62,539 nt of DNA, from positions 1 to 62,539 of the forward strand of contig CAJNDS010000830.1 in the NCBI GenBank assembly GCA_905221605.1, read 5' to 3'. The notes under the pieces are model-generated. The model ran no database searches. It had not been told where the DNA came from and saw nothing but the letters and a program-made list of their open reading frames with translations. The number at the start of each line of letters is the position of its first letter. Within the stretch, counting starts at the first letter, position 1. The position numbers were made by a program, and so were the translations under genes. Below are positions 29,501-40,037 of the stretch, one piece after another. The stretch comes from Symbiodinium natans. Lineage: Eukaryota; Sar; Dinophyceae; Suessiales; Symbiodiniaceae.

Positions 29501-29739
29501 GCCGACAGCCGTCTAGGGGTGTAGAAGTTCAAGATCTGTGATTACGTCATTCTGTGTGCGACACGGTGCGAGTTTTGTAGTTTGATGTGCGTAGTTTTGG
29601 AGTCTGCTCAGCTTCTTGCAGTTTTTCCATAGATCCGAAGTGTTTAGTGACGTAGGAACGTTTTGCCGCGTTTGTGGAGCCTCTCTGGCTCAGTGCAGCT
29701 TTGACATGAAAGTGTCTGAAGAGCCTTAAACCATGTTTT

Positions 29740-30125
29740 CCTTTGGCTCAAGAACCTGAGAGCACAAGCGAGAAGCTGTGGGCCGCTGAGGGGCGGCAAG
29801 CTGCGCTTCGCCTTTCTGAGATTCGAGCACGTCTACGACATGAGGCGCTGCGGGGATCCACGCAGTGGTCTTCGAGTGTGAGCCAGGAAGATCGGCGACC
29901 TGTTGGTGGAGGAGCTGCGCATAAAAGCCGACAAGGAGTGGAGTGAAAAAGGATGAGCGGGCCTGAAGATCCTCACCGCCAGGACGGCCGACGGAACTGT
30001 CACGGCCTTCCGCTTGGCCCCGAAGGTAGGCCTGCACGCTCTTTGCGCTCAACTTCGCACGCAACGTAAATCCGTGCCGGCGGATGAGGCCAGGTTGCGG
30101 TTCCGCCTGGCGGAGGAGGAGTAAG
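29740..30125 (+). pseudogene. degraded processed retrocopy with spliced-leader remnant
   Basis: CCTTTGGCTCAAG (29740-29752) equals the 3' end of the dinoflagellate spliced leader (TTTTGGCTCAAG) with one base changed. Protein-like sequence follows directly: an acidic and basic helix-like part (RQAALRLSEIRARLRHEAL), then in another frame KIGDLLVEELRIKADKEW, ILTARTADGTVTAFRLAPK, and a C-terminal ADEARLRFRLAEEE with stop near 30123. Several frameshifts and stops separate the parts. A leader joined straight to intron-free coding sequence points to reverse transcription of a mature trans-spliced mRNA. The parent gene is not recognised. Confidence 0.55.
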
Positions 30126-30144
30126 GGGCCCCGAAAGGACGATG

Positions 30145-30345
30145 ACAACGACGACCGCAACACAAAAAAAATCTTCAAAAGCTTCTTCAAGACAAATCCA
30201 ATGGAGACCACAGCTGAACAACGAAATGACGTCTTGAAACGCTGAAAAATCAAACCCAAAACCTTGAAAAGTGCTGAAACCTGCGGTTTGGAAAATGTGA
30301 GAAGAAGTGCACGGGAGAGTGCTTCGCACCATTTTGGCTTTAGCC
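30145..30345. repeat. dispersed repeat, copy 1
   Basis: It shares AACCTTGAAAAGTGCTGAAA and GGGAGAGTGCTTCGCACC with 56385-56545 in the same orientation. The end carries CCATTTTGGCT, also resembling part of the spliced leader. Confidence 0.6.
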
Positions 30346-30435
30346 GTAACCTGCGAGCAACAGGGCTGTAAAAGGTTCGAGCCGTGTGCGCTGCTTGCTT
30401 GAAGGGTTTTCGAGTAGAACGAGGAGTCCTTGCTT

Positions 30436-30478
30436 TACATTACTGCTACTGCTACTGCTGCTGCTGCTACTGCCACTG
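30436..30478. repeat. CTG/CTA triplet repeat
   Basis: A short interrupted run of CTA and CTG triplets giving a poly-Leu frame; a microsatellite. Confidence 0.7.
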
Positions 30479-30749
30479 CGAGACTTGACCTACAAGACAC
30501 TCTGTCAAGGCCCTGTTTGCTCACACATGTCCCATGCACAGAACCACTGCTCAACATGCACAGACTGCACAGACATTGCACCCTCACACTCTGCTACGAC
30601 TGAAGAATACGCACCGATGTCTTTTCCAAGGAAGGGGATTTGCCAGGTCTGCTTCCATCCAAGATCTGTCCTCTGCAGGCGTGTGAGAAACGAAATCGCC
30701 CTCCCTTGGTCGGGGAGAACGCAAAGTCCCTTCCTTGGTCATGGGAGTG

Positions 30750-31157
30750 TCAGGTACTGTGCCCGACGAGAGAGTTCACCAGCTTGGCCATCTCCAGGAG
30801 TACTACCTCATCTTTCAACCTGCTACTGGCTGGCAGACCTGTGAAGTCGAGGCGAGACGGAGCATCCGCAACATTTGACTTGCTCGGTACCCGCGCGTAA
30901 AACGGAATTATCCCGAGCTCCTGTTCCAACAATGCACATGAGTTGCTGAGGAGGGTCAGGGCCTCGGAGGCGCTAGTCAACTTGAGCAGAGTGATACGCG
31001 CCGCCTCGTTGTCTAGATAACACATCACGTGTCTCCCCTGGACGAAATCCCGGGCTAGAATGAACAGCAAAAGAACAGCTATGCTCTCGAGATCGCCGAC
31101 GCTTTTCAGCACGGACCGCGGGACCTTTCTGTATTGGGAGGACGAGGTCGCTGGCAC
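30750..31157 (-). pseudogene. retroelement RNase H-like fragment
   Basis: A 135-codon minus-strand frame contains VMCYLDNEAARITLLKL and PFYARVPSKSNVADAPSRL. The Asp-Asn-Glu segment and the P-x-x-N-x-A-D-x-P-S-R ending are hallmarks of the RNase H end of retroelement polymerases, of the kind found in DIRS-like and LINE-like elements. The RT part is absent, so this is a 3' fragment. A tyrosine-recombinase fragment at 36.2-37.1 kb on the same strand may come from a related element. Confidence 0.7.
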
Positions 31158-31715
31158 CCTGCACTACGCCGAGCTACCTGTCGGTGCATACACGGGGCCG
31201 AGGCTGGCGGCATGGATCTCCTCCAACTTCGCCGCAGCCACGTACACGGCCGAGACAAATGAACTCGACGTGACCTACGATGGCGTGCGCTTGATCCTGA
31301 ACGACGCCGAGCTCCGGCAGCGTTCCCCGGCACGGGCCCCTACTCGCCGGGCGCCTCGCCCAGCAAGCCCCTGTCCATTAATCATCTCTTGGGCGCCAGC
31401 TACCTCACGATCTCCGTGCAGCGCTTCGTCTTCGTCCAGATGAATGTGTACTCCGAGCTGTACTTGCGCTGCCCCTCGCTGGCCAACGGGGAAACCACGG
31501 TCGGCCCACTGCGCCACGACATCTTGCGCAAGATGGTAGTGTCCAAGGGTGTGGGCCATATCATGGAAACCGGTACTTCGGAGGGCCCTTGTGTGAACCT
31601 GCGCGGCCCCGTCACGCTGAGGCACCTGCGCTTCAAGCTCACGGATTACGAGGGTAATGTGGTGAACACGAGGGGCCTTCCTGATCTTCTTGGACACCGA
31701 ACGATAAAAAAATAG
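31100..31715 (+). pseudogene. virus-like structural protein, frame-broken
   Basis: Two plus-strand frames (to about 31315, then 31389-31715) form one ancestral ORF interrupted near 31315, with a further slip close to the 3' end. The middle shows FVQMNVYSELYLRCPSL and the end TLRHLRFKLTDYEGNVV, a beta-rich arrangement reminiscent of the C-terminal part of minor capsid (penton-like) proteins of Polinton-like and related large DNA viruses. This assignment is from pattern only. GC-rich codon use differs from the neighbours. Confidence 0.45.
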
Positions 31716-31728
31716 TTCTTGCAAAAAA

Positions 31729-32340
31729 ATGGCTGAGGATGCACCCGCTCCTGTGGCCTCCGAGCCTGCCGTGGCCCAACCTGCCGTGGCCCCCGAGCCC
31801 GCGCAGCCGGTGGTGGCCGAAACACCTGCGCTGGCAGCCCCCGACCCGCCGCCCGAGGCTCCTCAAGAAGCACTGCAAGCAGCCTGTCCGAATGACGCCC
31901 TCGAAGGCCCGCCAGGCCCGGCAGCTCTCCTGCGCCGACCGCTTCCACGAGCTCCTTCTCCGCAATTCCATGGACATCTAAAAGATGATGCCCTTTCCGG
32001 AGCGTCCACAAGCAATACCCCAGCTACAACTTGCCGCTGCTCTACAAGCGGCAGAAGCAATTGATCGATGCTCGTGCCTTCAACGAGTGGCTGGCCAACC
32101 GGCGGGCATGACCCACACCGTTAACCGGTGGGCGAGCCCTTGCCCATCAATCTCCCGAACCGCAACGCCATCCTGACTTCTAGCCACTTCTGGTTGGACG
32201 ACTATCCCCAGACCACGGAGCCCGAGCCAGCCTGAAGTGACCAAATGCTCAGCAACTTCCTGTGGAACCTCGGCCTCGACGATTGTCGCCAAGAAGGAAT
32301 CATCACTCTCCACACCGGCCATCACCCGGGCGAGACAAGT
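31729..32340 (+). pseudogene. second broken ORF of the virus-like unit
   Basis: It starts a few bases after the preceding gene with an Ala/Pro/Glu-rich frame (MAEDAPAPVASEPAVAQPA). It continues in other frames with SCADRFHELLLRN, NLPLLYKRQKQLIDARAF and NLPNRNAILTSSHFWLDD, and ends in stops. The tight spacing suggests co-inheritance with the structural gene. Function unknown. Confidence 0.45.
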
Positions 32341-32344
32341 TAGA

Positions 32345-33600
32345 GTGTGGGTAATTGCTCAGCAAGGATAAGAACATGAAAAGAACATGAAGGCTGAGAA
32401 AGCAAGCACACCCTCAAGCAAGTTGTTTGCATTGCGAACATGAGGAGCCTTCGTCGCTAAGCAACCAAGTTGCTCGGAAAACAGCGGCTCAAAGCAAATT
32501 AGGGAAACATATCCCAAAGCATGAGCTGTAAAGCGCACAAGCCCTTATCGCAAAGTGGCCTTGAAAAGATGCCAACAGTGCTGGCATCGATGCTGGGCAT
32601 GTCGCTTAGCTTTATCGAAAAACGGTGAGCTAAACCCACAGAAAGCAGTGTGGCATACCTCACATGTGCCCCTGCAAAGATAACGACCTTCAAACACTGG
32701 GTCGGGCACGACATCTCCAGCTGGGGGAGAAGGTGGGGGAGCTTTCGGATCAGCAGTAGTGGTAGACAAAGAAGCCGGAGCAGTACTCGTATCACCCGTG
32801 CCCAAAGCACTTTGGAGTCACCTCCCCCCCGATGGGTCCAAAGCATCGCCCGTAGTTCCACCAAAGCAGACCAATGCCGAAGCACTCCTGCAGAAAAGCA
32901 GAATACCTGGTCTGCTGAACCAGCCGCTTGGGACGAGTCACCTCCTCCAGCTTGAGGAGTCGGAGCCTGCAAATTGACCGTTTATCCCCTGTCCTCAATC
33001 ATGGCAAGCAAAGCTGAAGCTAAAGCAGCTTCGGCGGAGGACATGTTCCAAAAGCAATGGGAAAAGCGGGGAAGCAGCTGAAAGCGAAGCCGAAAAATAC
33101 CGGCATAAAGCTCGAACATCGCTGCAAGCGACACCAAGTCTGCAAAGCTAAAGGCACGAAAGCAAACACTCTGAGATCCCGATGTCACCCTTCCCACGCA
33201 AAAAGGGGGAAAAGCGTAATGAGCCAACGCAAGGCTGGCGCAAGCGAAAAAGGAGCCCGCAAGACGCAACTGGCACTTGACACGCAAGTCAAGATCGCCA
33301 AAGCTGGGGAAGCCATGCAAGTAAAACATGAAATTTGTCTGAGCTGAAGCAACAATGGGAAAAGCAAAGCACAAAATGAGCTTCCCGATTTTCTCTTCCA
33401 ATTCGAAGCATCACTGGGCCCGAGACAAAGCCCCCTGACATGCCTTATGTCGGCAAAACGAAACCTCAGTCGGAAGATCTGTAACTAAAGCAAAATTGCT
33501 AGGCCAGATACCGCAAGCTGACTTGTATCGGCGGACGCTGACGGGGCCTGTACATGTACCATGCCCGTCTTCTCGAACTCTTCAGCATCCCCCAAACTGG
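32345..33600. other. GCAAAGC-rich degraded mobile DNA
   Basis: Sequence rich in AAGCAAAGC motifs with overlapping short frames on both strands. Its last part resembles 35880-36060 (CAAAGCCCCCTGACA shared). Probably decayed retroelement flank; no gene is recognised. Confidence 0.4.
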
Positions 33601-33679
33601 ACGAAACCTCCCGAGTCATATCAGCCTGGTCTGGGGTCTCAGCCTTGTCAGGCGCCACTGGTCCTGAAGAAACAGGCTC

Positions 33680-34010
33680 ATTCGAACGCATGGGCTTGGG
33701 GATTTGACACAGATGGGGAGGCCACTGCGTGATGAGCAATGTGAAGCTCGGCTTGTGCTGCGAAGTCCCCCATTTCTTGCAATGAGGCTAAAGCAACCCC
33801 AGGTTCCGAAACTGGGCACTGACCTCCCCGATACTGAGGGCGACCAGGCCGCCGCCCGGAAAGCAATGCTTTCCGAACTATTCGTTGACCTGCCAAAGGC
33901 AGCCAAACATCATCTCGGCCACACAAAGCAACAGAGTCCATTTTATGATGCCCTTGAAGAGCTCGAAGATCTTTGGAAAGCAAAAGCTGGTTCATGATGG
34001 ACAGCATGGT
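33680..34010 (-). pseudogene. diverged copy of recombinase-element 3' region
   Basis: The minus-strand sequence parallels 36220-36510 closely: both encode, in the same relative frame, ALLSGRRPGRPQYRGGQCP-like and SLQEMGDFAAQAEL-like stretches. It is therefore a second, shorter copy of the tail of the tyrosine-recombinase element. Confidence 0.55.
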
Positions 34011-34189
34011 AGCCTTGCAAGAAGCACAGGGATGTTTTCAAGCATGTGTTGGCCCCAACCACTTCGGGGCCAATGCTCGCAGCCACTTCAAGCAATTGCC
34101 CGAATCTAAAATCGTAAATTAGCCCCGTCAGCCGAGCACGTTCGAACAAGTGTAAGCGTAACGAACGTGCAACGCAGCCCCAATATAGC

Positions 34190-35120
34190 ACAAAAGTGGC
34201 CCCGCGGGCAGAGCGAGAAAGCGGCCCAGCGGGCAGAGCAAGCCTCCGCAAGTTGTAAGGGGGCAGAAGAGTGCTTCCCGGAATAAACCGTGTAGCCAAA
34301 TTAGTTGTCTAGAGAGTCTAGAGTGACAGCGAAAGCCCAAAATGATGCTTCCGAGCCCAGACGAGCCCAACAAGGGACACAGCAAAGCAGTTCAACAATG
34401 TGCCAGCATGTACGAGGCCCGGAGGAGCATGCAAGCGACCCAGTGGGCGGAGCGAGCCCAGACGGGCAGACACAACACAACCGAAGCGTGGACTAAACAG
34501 AAGCAGGGGATGCTTCGAGCATGTAGGAGGCCCAGAGGGCAGAGCAAACTAGCGGCCCAGAGGGCAGAGCAAGCCCAACAAAGGGCAAAGAACGCTGCCC
34601 AACGCGTGGACAAAACAAGCAGCGAATGCTTCGCGCAAGCACGGGGCCCAGAGGGCAGAGCGAGCAAGCGACCCAAAGGACCGAGCATTTTCATGACAGA
34701 AACAACGCAATGTTGTAGAAAGCGCGGGTAGCAGACCACAGCACGTAAAGCACGCACGCACGCATGATGCCCAGAGGTCAAAGCGAGAGCAAGCGTAGAG
34801 GGTGGAAAGCAGCAATGCTCTGGGCCCAAGGGGGCAGAGCATCAAGCAGCCCGGGGGGCAGAGCACCCCAACCAAAGGAGCAATGGTAAAGTTGTCCAAA
34901 GCGTGGACAGTGACAAGCAACACGACTTTTGTCCGTGCATATGCCCAGAGGGGCAGAGCGAGCAGAGGGCAGCCAGCCCATAAAAAGGCAGAGCGAAATC
35001 GTCCAATGCATGGACAGTCAAAAGCATGACGAATCTATGCATACCGAAAGCCCAGAGCCAAGCACGCACGCGGCCCATCAGGCAGAGCCAGTTAGTACGA
35101 GCAAACGACGCCCGACCCAG
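34190..35120. repeat. dispersed CCCAGAGGGCAGAGC motif cluster
   Basis: About fifteen copies of GCCCAGAGGGCAGAGCRAGC occur at irregular 30-130 bp spacing, with unique sequence between. Open frames on both strands reflect it (recurrent LPSGPRA-type peptides). It is not a simple tandem array. Confidence 0.7.
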
Positions 35121-35540
35121 ACCAAAAACAAAACTACCAGCTCAATAAAATCAGTCGGCATGTTCATAACATCCATAAGGCTGACAGATGAAAACGAAGC
35201 TGCCAAACCGAGTCATCACATGAGGCTGTGGGAGAAGCAGAACAAGCCTGACTCTCAGCTCTAGCAAAACAAACCAAAGATTTCGCCAGAACAAGCTGGT
35301 AACGGTAAGCTGAAGCGAGCCAACAAGCATGAAGACCAATCCCTGAACAAGAAGACCGAAAAACCGAATCGCTTTCGGCCAAAGCATCAGGTCGCAACAG
35401 GAGCGTGAGAAGACAAGGACAACAAGTCTGCAAAGCTAAAAGCACGAAGGCAACGGAAGCGATGGGACATGCCCAAAATTGAAAGCGAAGTAAAGCACAC
35501 TGAGCTCCTGACGAAGATGAGCAATAGCTTCCCCCAAATG

Positions 35541-35870
35541 GAAGCAGCGAAAGCTAGCCAAGCAAGGCTGAAAGCAAAATGAGCCCGCAAGACTCAGCTG
35601 GCGAAAAGACTCGCAAGTCAATTGCAAAAGCAGCTAAGCAAAGCTGTTGAAGAAGCGAAAGCTAGCCACGCAAGGCTGTAAGCAAAATGAGCCAGCAAGA
35701 CTCAAGCTGGCGAAAAGACTCGCAAGTCAATTGCCAAAGCAGCTAAGCAAAGCCGTTGGAAGCAGCGAAAGCTAGCCAAGCAAGGCTGTAAGCAAAATGA
35801 GCCCGCAAGACTCAAGCTGGCGAAAAGACTCGCAAGTCAATTGCCAAAGCAGCTAAGCAAAGCTGTTAAG
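35541..35870. repeat. 112-bp tandem repeat, three copies
   Basis: Three nearly identical units containing GCGAAAGCTAGCCAAGCAAG and GACTCGCAAGTCAATTGC, period about 112. A degenerate relative precedes them near 33200-33320. No coding sense. Confidence 0.85.
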
Positions 35871-36220
35871 CGACCAAATGGTCGCTGCATTTTCAAGCTC
35901 AAAGCAGTTGCATCATTGTGCTCAAGACAAAGCCCCCTGACAAGCTTTATGTCGACAAAAGGACACATCGGGTGGAAGCTCGGAAATCAAAGCAAAAATT
36001 ACTGGACCAAATGCCTTAAGCCGATCTATATCGGCCAGCAAAAGAAGCTGACTTAGCCAATGCCTGTCTTTGAGAGCAAAAACTCAACCTCATCTGCCTC
36101 ACCTAAGCTCGAATCCGGCGAGGGCTCCCGACTGGTAGAAGAAAGGCTTCGGAGTCCCAGACTCAGCAGGCATCACATCACCTGAAGAAGCAGGTTGACA
36201 TGGGGGTAAAGCATCGGGTC

Positions 36221-37099
36221 CTAGCATCGGCGAAGCTGTAACTGACTGGGAAGCAACTGGAAGATCAGCTTGAGCTGTGAAATCCCCCATGTCCTGTAAA
36301 GAAACGAGCTCGACCCCCGGCTCGGAAGCTGGGCATTGCCCACCACGATGTTGAGGACGACTAAGTCGCCAACCTGAAAGCAAGGCTCGTCTAACCACTC
36401 TCTGATCTGCAAGGGGGAGCCATACATCATCACGACCGTATAAAGCAACGAGTCCATTTTGTGATGGCCCTGAAGGGCTCGTCCTTGGAAAGCAAAAGCT
36501 GGTTCATGATGGACAGCATAGTTGCCTGAAGTGTCGCTATGGAGAACCAAAGCATCGGGAACGGAGAGATCACCAAGGCCTGACTCAGAAGCAATGCGAG
36601 AACGAACTCCTTCCAAAGGCAGCATGAGCTTGCATGTCCAAGACTGCGAAAGAGAAAACACTGGGGTCAAGAGCCCCACAGAAAGCACCCCAAAGGCTGA
36701 GCCCCGGTGGTTGGTTTTGGATCTCGAGCAGATTCCTCGTAAAGCAACATCATCGCTCACCAATGAAGACCATTCTACATGCTGTGCATCTGCAAAACGA
36801 AGACTGCCCCACACGCAAATCAAGCAAGCTCCAGCGATGCAACGATCCCCAACTGGAGCAAAAACTGAAACCACAAGCCTCTCTAACTCAACCACAATGA
36901 GTAGCGGCAAAGACATTGCCTTTTTTCGAGGGGCATCCCCCAAGTTGGTCGACCTCAGAAAGAGGCCTCCATATAAATCAGGAAATGGAATTAATGAAGC
37001 ACGAATATACCATCGCAATGCTTTCACCATGTCGAGGGGCATAGCCAAATCATCGCCCGACTTTTCTTGCACACAACAAAATGACATCCATGACCACAC
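36221..37099 (-). pseudogene. tyrosine recombinase-like protein of a mobile element
   Basis: A 292-codon minus-strand frame with ACLICVWGSLRFADAQHVEW followed by LRGICSRSKTNHRG. The Arg in a hydrophobic SLRFxDxQ context plus a K-T segment matches the start of the catalytic domain of phage-integrase-type (tyrosine) recombinases carried by DIRS-like and other dinoflagellate elements. The later HxxR and Tyr motifs could not be placed. From about residue 200 the frame resembles the copy at 33.7-34.0 kb in a different frame, so the 3' part is probably shifted. It would catalyse integration of a circular intermediate if intact. Confidence 0.55.
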
Positions 37100-37426
37100 G
37101 CTGTTGCTATTGGTTCAGCAGGGGAAAAGATCGCTGCAAATTTGGTGAAAACTGCAAATTCATCCATTCAGAAGATGATTCGTATTGGTGCAAGTGCTAT
37201 GTGGCTGGGAGACCTGGCCACAAGCATCAAGTATGTCGAAAAATCTGATCGAAGATCGAAGGTATCACAATAAAGTGGTGTCACTGTTCCGTGTAAGCAT
37301 AGCTGACAAAAGTCGATTTGCATATTTGCTCTCAGAGCACCCGAGAAAACAGAGTTAAAAGAAGCATGTCGTTGCACAAGATCCTTCCAGAGCGAAAGCA
37401 CCAATTTCCAGTTTACTGAATGGAAG

Positions 37427-38660
37427 TCAAAACTCGTTTCTTAGTAGGAAACTGTTGCTCTTGTCTCTGTCGCCCTTTCCGCCTCTGCCACCCTTGAAGG
37501 CATTCGCATACCCGGATGCTCCTTCTCTCTGGAAGTCCATCACACGAAGCTGCTCGTCGTAAAACTGCAAACCAGTCATCAGCTCACCCATGCTCTTTGT
37601 TGAGTGATGGAGGAGCAGATATCTCTTGGTCTCAGAATCCAAGTGCTTCATCAGGCACAGGACTCCCTCTTGTTCTCGGATGAGCAACTCTGGGAAGCTG
37701 CTTCACCTGCGCCTCGAACTTGAGAAGCTCGGTGGTGTACCACCTGGCGACATCAAGTAGTCGCTTGAGATGCTTTGGTGGCACCAGGCCCAACGCCTGT
37801 TCGCGGAGGGCCTGTCCCTCCACTCTGGAGCGAACTGACAATTCGTTGTTCAACGAGCGCCAGAGTTCGTATCCGGCACTTGCTTCATTTGTTTCACCTC
37901 GATGAGATGCACCAAATCTTGCCACGAACTTGCTCATGGACTGACGAAGCAAAAAACCAAAGTTTGGACCGGGCTGCTTTCCCGGCTTCAAGTCTCACTT
38001 GCAAGACTTCGTAAATCCGAGGTAGCGGTCGTCGAGCAAACAAAGCCAACTCGTAAGTTCGTCTCTGTAGGCTGTCCAAACTCGGATTTCAGCATGTCTG
38101 CTCGTCATGGACGCATAGTTCAGCTGAGGCAACTGCAATGTAACCCTCTGCTCTCTTGTTTCGTACACCAGAGTCTACTTCCATGTCCACAGAAGTCGAT
38201 GCATTCGCAGGTGCTGCTGAGGGATTGCCTCCATAGCTCGTCGACGATGAAGCTGCTGCTGCAATAGACGCATTGGCAGCATTCGCACTTGCAAGCTGCA
38301 ATGCTTGCGTCAGCATGGCACTCATCTGTTGAAGTTGATCTGCCTGCTGTCGGATCTCTCGTCCTGCGCTTGCAGCATTGCTCTCGTTGAACTGAGCTGC
38401 TCCAGGTGCAACGGGCAACTGCATGTTCGGAACTTGAAGGGGTTCTTGTGGTGCCATCTGAGGGGTTCCCATCTGGTAGAACTGAGGTCCAAACGAAGGC
38501 ACAGCTCCGACTGGTGGGATGGCCTGCTCCAGTCGTAGCTGTCCACTGCCTTGGGTCTACTCCGCCTGAAGTGAAGGTGGTCGTGCTGGCAAACACCTTC
38601 CACGTTCTCTTCTCCCACGGGTGACCTCGCAACGGGAAGCCCTGTGGAACTCAGACTGCT
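37427..38660 (-). pseudogene. degraded gag of a copia-type retroelement
   Basis: Minus-strand frames in order: 38502-38089 (Gln/Ala-rich with ADQLQQMSAMLTQALQLASA), about 38079-37632 (SKFVARFGASHRGE, ALGLVPPKHLKRLLDVARW, LLKFEAQV) and 37687-37427 (LMKHLDSETKRYLLLHHSTK, LQFYDEQLRVMDFQREGAS, then a Gly/Lys-rich end). The order and motifs resemble Gag of dinoflagellate copia-like elements. Frames change at least twice. It is oriented opposite to the element at 39.3-49.2 kb and is a separate, older insertion. Confidence 0.65.
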
Positions 38661-39299
38661 TGCACTGCGGCCTCTAGGAGAACGGTCTTGCCCAGGAACA
38701 CGTTCTTCACCAGTGTCCATGCTGAAGCACGAAGCTCCGCTACCACGTTCAAACACGTGGCTCAGGTCAGTGGGCAGGTGTCCCAGGCAGGCATGGGCGG
38801 AGGCCGCCAAACACACGGATATGGAGGTGGCCAGGCTCGCACAAGCAGCCTAGCCCAAATGCGTTCCTTGGAATTCCGCTGCAGGGCTCACAAGCGCTTG
38901 GACAGCGCCAACACCAAGAGTTTAAGCCGGAGTTGCCCCCTGCCCATTTTCTTGAAGCCATCAGGCTCGCCCTAGCAGCCTCGGTGGCCAATCAGAACAT
39001 TGAGCACTTTTGGTCCGTCTTTAACCTGGAATGGCAGACACCACTGCTCGGATGGCTGTTTTTCTCCGGCGTGTGCTGCCCTTGGAAAGTCTACTTGCCT
39101 CGCCCCGTGGCGAAACCGCGTGTGAACGAGGCAGCCTAAGGGACCTCAGATCAAGGTTACACTCAACCTCACAGCAGTTTTTTGCCCCTCCCAGACCCGG
39201 TGTTGAAAGGCCAGCATCAGTGTCGTAAAGCTTATTGTTTGGTGCCACTGAGATTCCGTTGCCTAGGAACTTGCAGTAGGACTGTGGTGCGGCACAGTG
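38660..39299. other. unassigned flank of the LTR element
   Basis: Unique sequence with short overlapping frames on both strands; no gene or repeat recognised. It contains the upstream insertion border of the LTR retrotransposon. Confidence 0.4.
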
Positions 39300-39662
39300 T
39301 GGAAGATTGTGGCTGATCAGTGATGTTTTTGTCATGTTTTGGATCAGGTTGTATAGGTTTGTTTTGCTTCAGAGTGATTGGGAATCCGTGTGATCTCATT
39401 CTCGATGGTTTATGCCTCGTTGATTTCGAAGGAAATCATACGAGTGTGTTTTTGCCCAATACGCCATTTAAAGTGAGTGTGCAGTGTGTAGGAACTTCGT
39501 TCTAGCTGAGTTTAAGCTCACAAGAGAGAATTCGTTCAGTTTGTGCACTTCGTGACTTTTGGCTCAAGTGGCTGTGAAAAAGAAAGAGTTGTCCGCACTT
39601 GTGTGAGAGGTCAGGGTTCGTGCTTTCAAGGGAAAAGGTACCAGAGGGACCTTCGGTTTTTC
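39300..39662 (+). repeat. 5' LTR
   Basis: Starts TGGAAGATTGTGG and ends GGTTTTTCA (TG...CA). It matches the 3' LTR over its whole length. It contains TTTTGGCTCAAG at 39557-39568, identical to the 3' half of the dinoflagellate spliced leader. Confidence 0.92.
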
Positions 39663-39664
39663 AC

Positions 39665-39676
39665 GTGGTAGCGGAG
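39665..39676 (+). promoter_or_regulatory. primer-binding site
   Basis: TGGTAGCGGAGC lies two bases after the 5' LTR and differs by two bases from TGGTATCAGAGC, the usual copia site pairing with the 3' end of initiator methionine tRNA. Confidence 0.8.
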
Positions 39677-40037
39677 CTTGTGCCTTGTGGTACGAGCCCG
39701 AGGTCTTTGGTTGTCTGTCAGGACTCTGTGAGTGCCTGGAGGCAAGTTTGGGTTTGGAGCCCAGACTGCCAGTGGACCGGAATCTCTTGTACTCGGACCG
39801 TGTAAGTGAGTACCGGGAAAGCCTCTCCTGTGAGAAGGCGGATCCGGACTCATCAGGCTTGGAAGCAGTTGGTTCAGCGGCTGTTGAGGCACTTTGGAGC
39901 CCGGGCAAGGTGGTTTGTCTGGAACTGGATTGGTTGTGACCGATCTTGGAGGAATACGGTGCTTGGTAGAGTAGAACTAAGGTTCTTCAGGAGCCTGGAC
40001 CATCTGGTGTTGGTGAGAGAATTTTCGCCAGAAGACG

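Noticed and set aside
34190-35870. CRISPR-like array
   Set aside because: Repeats are irregularly spaced or simple head-to-tail units without uniform unique spacers, and the DNA is eukaryotic.
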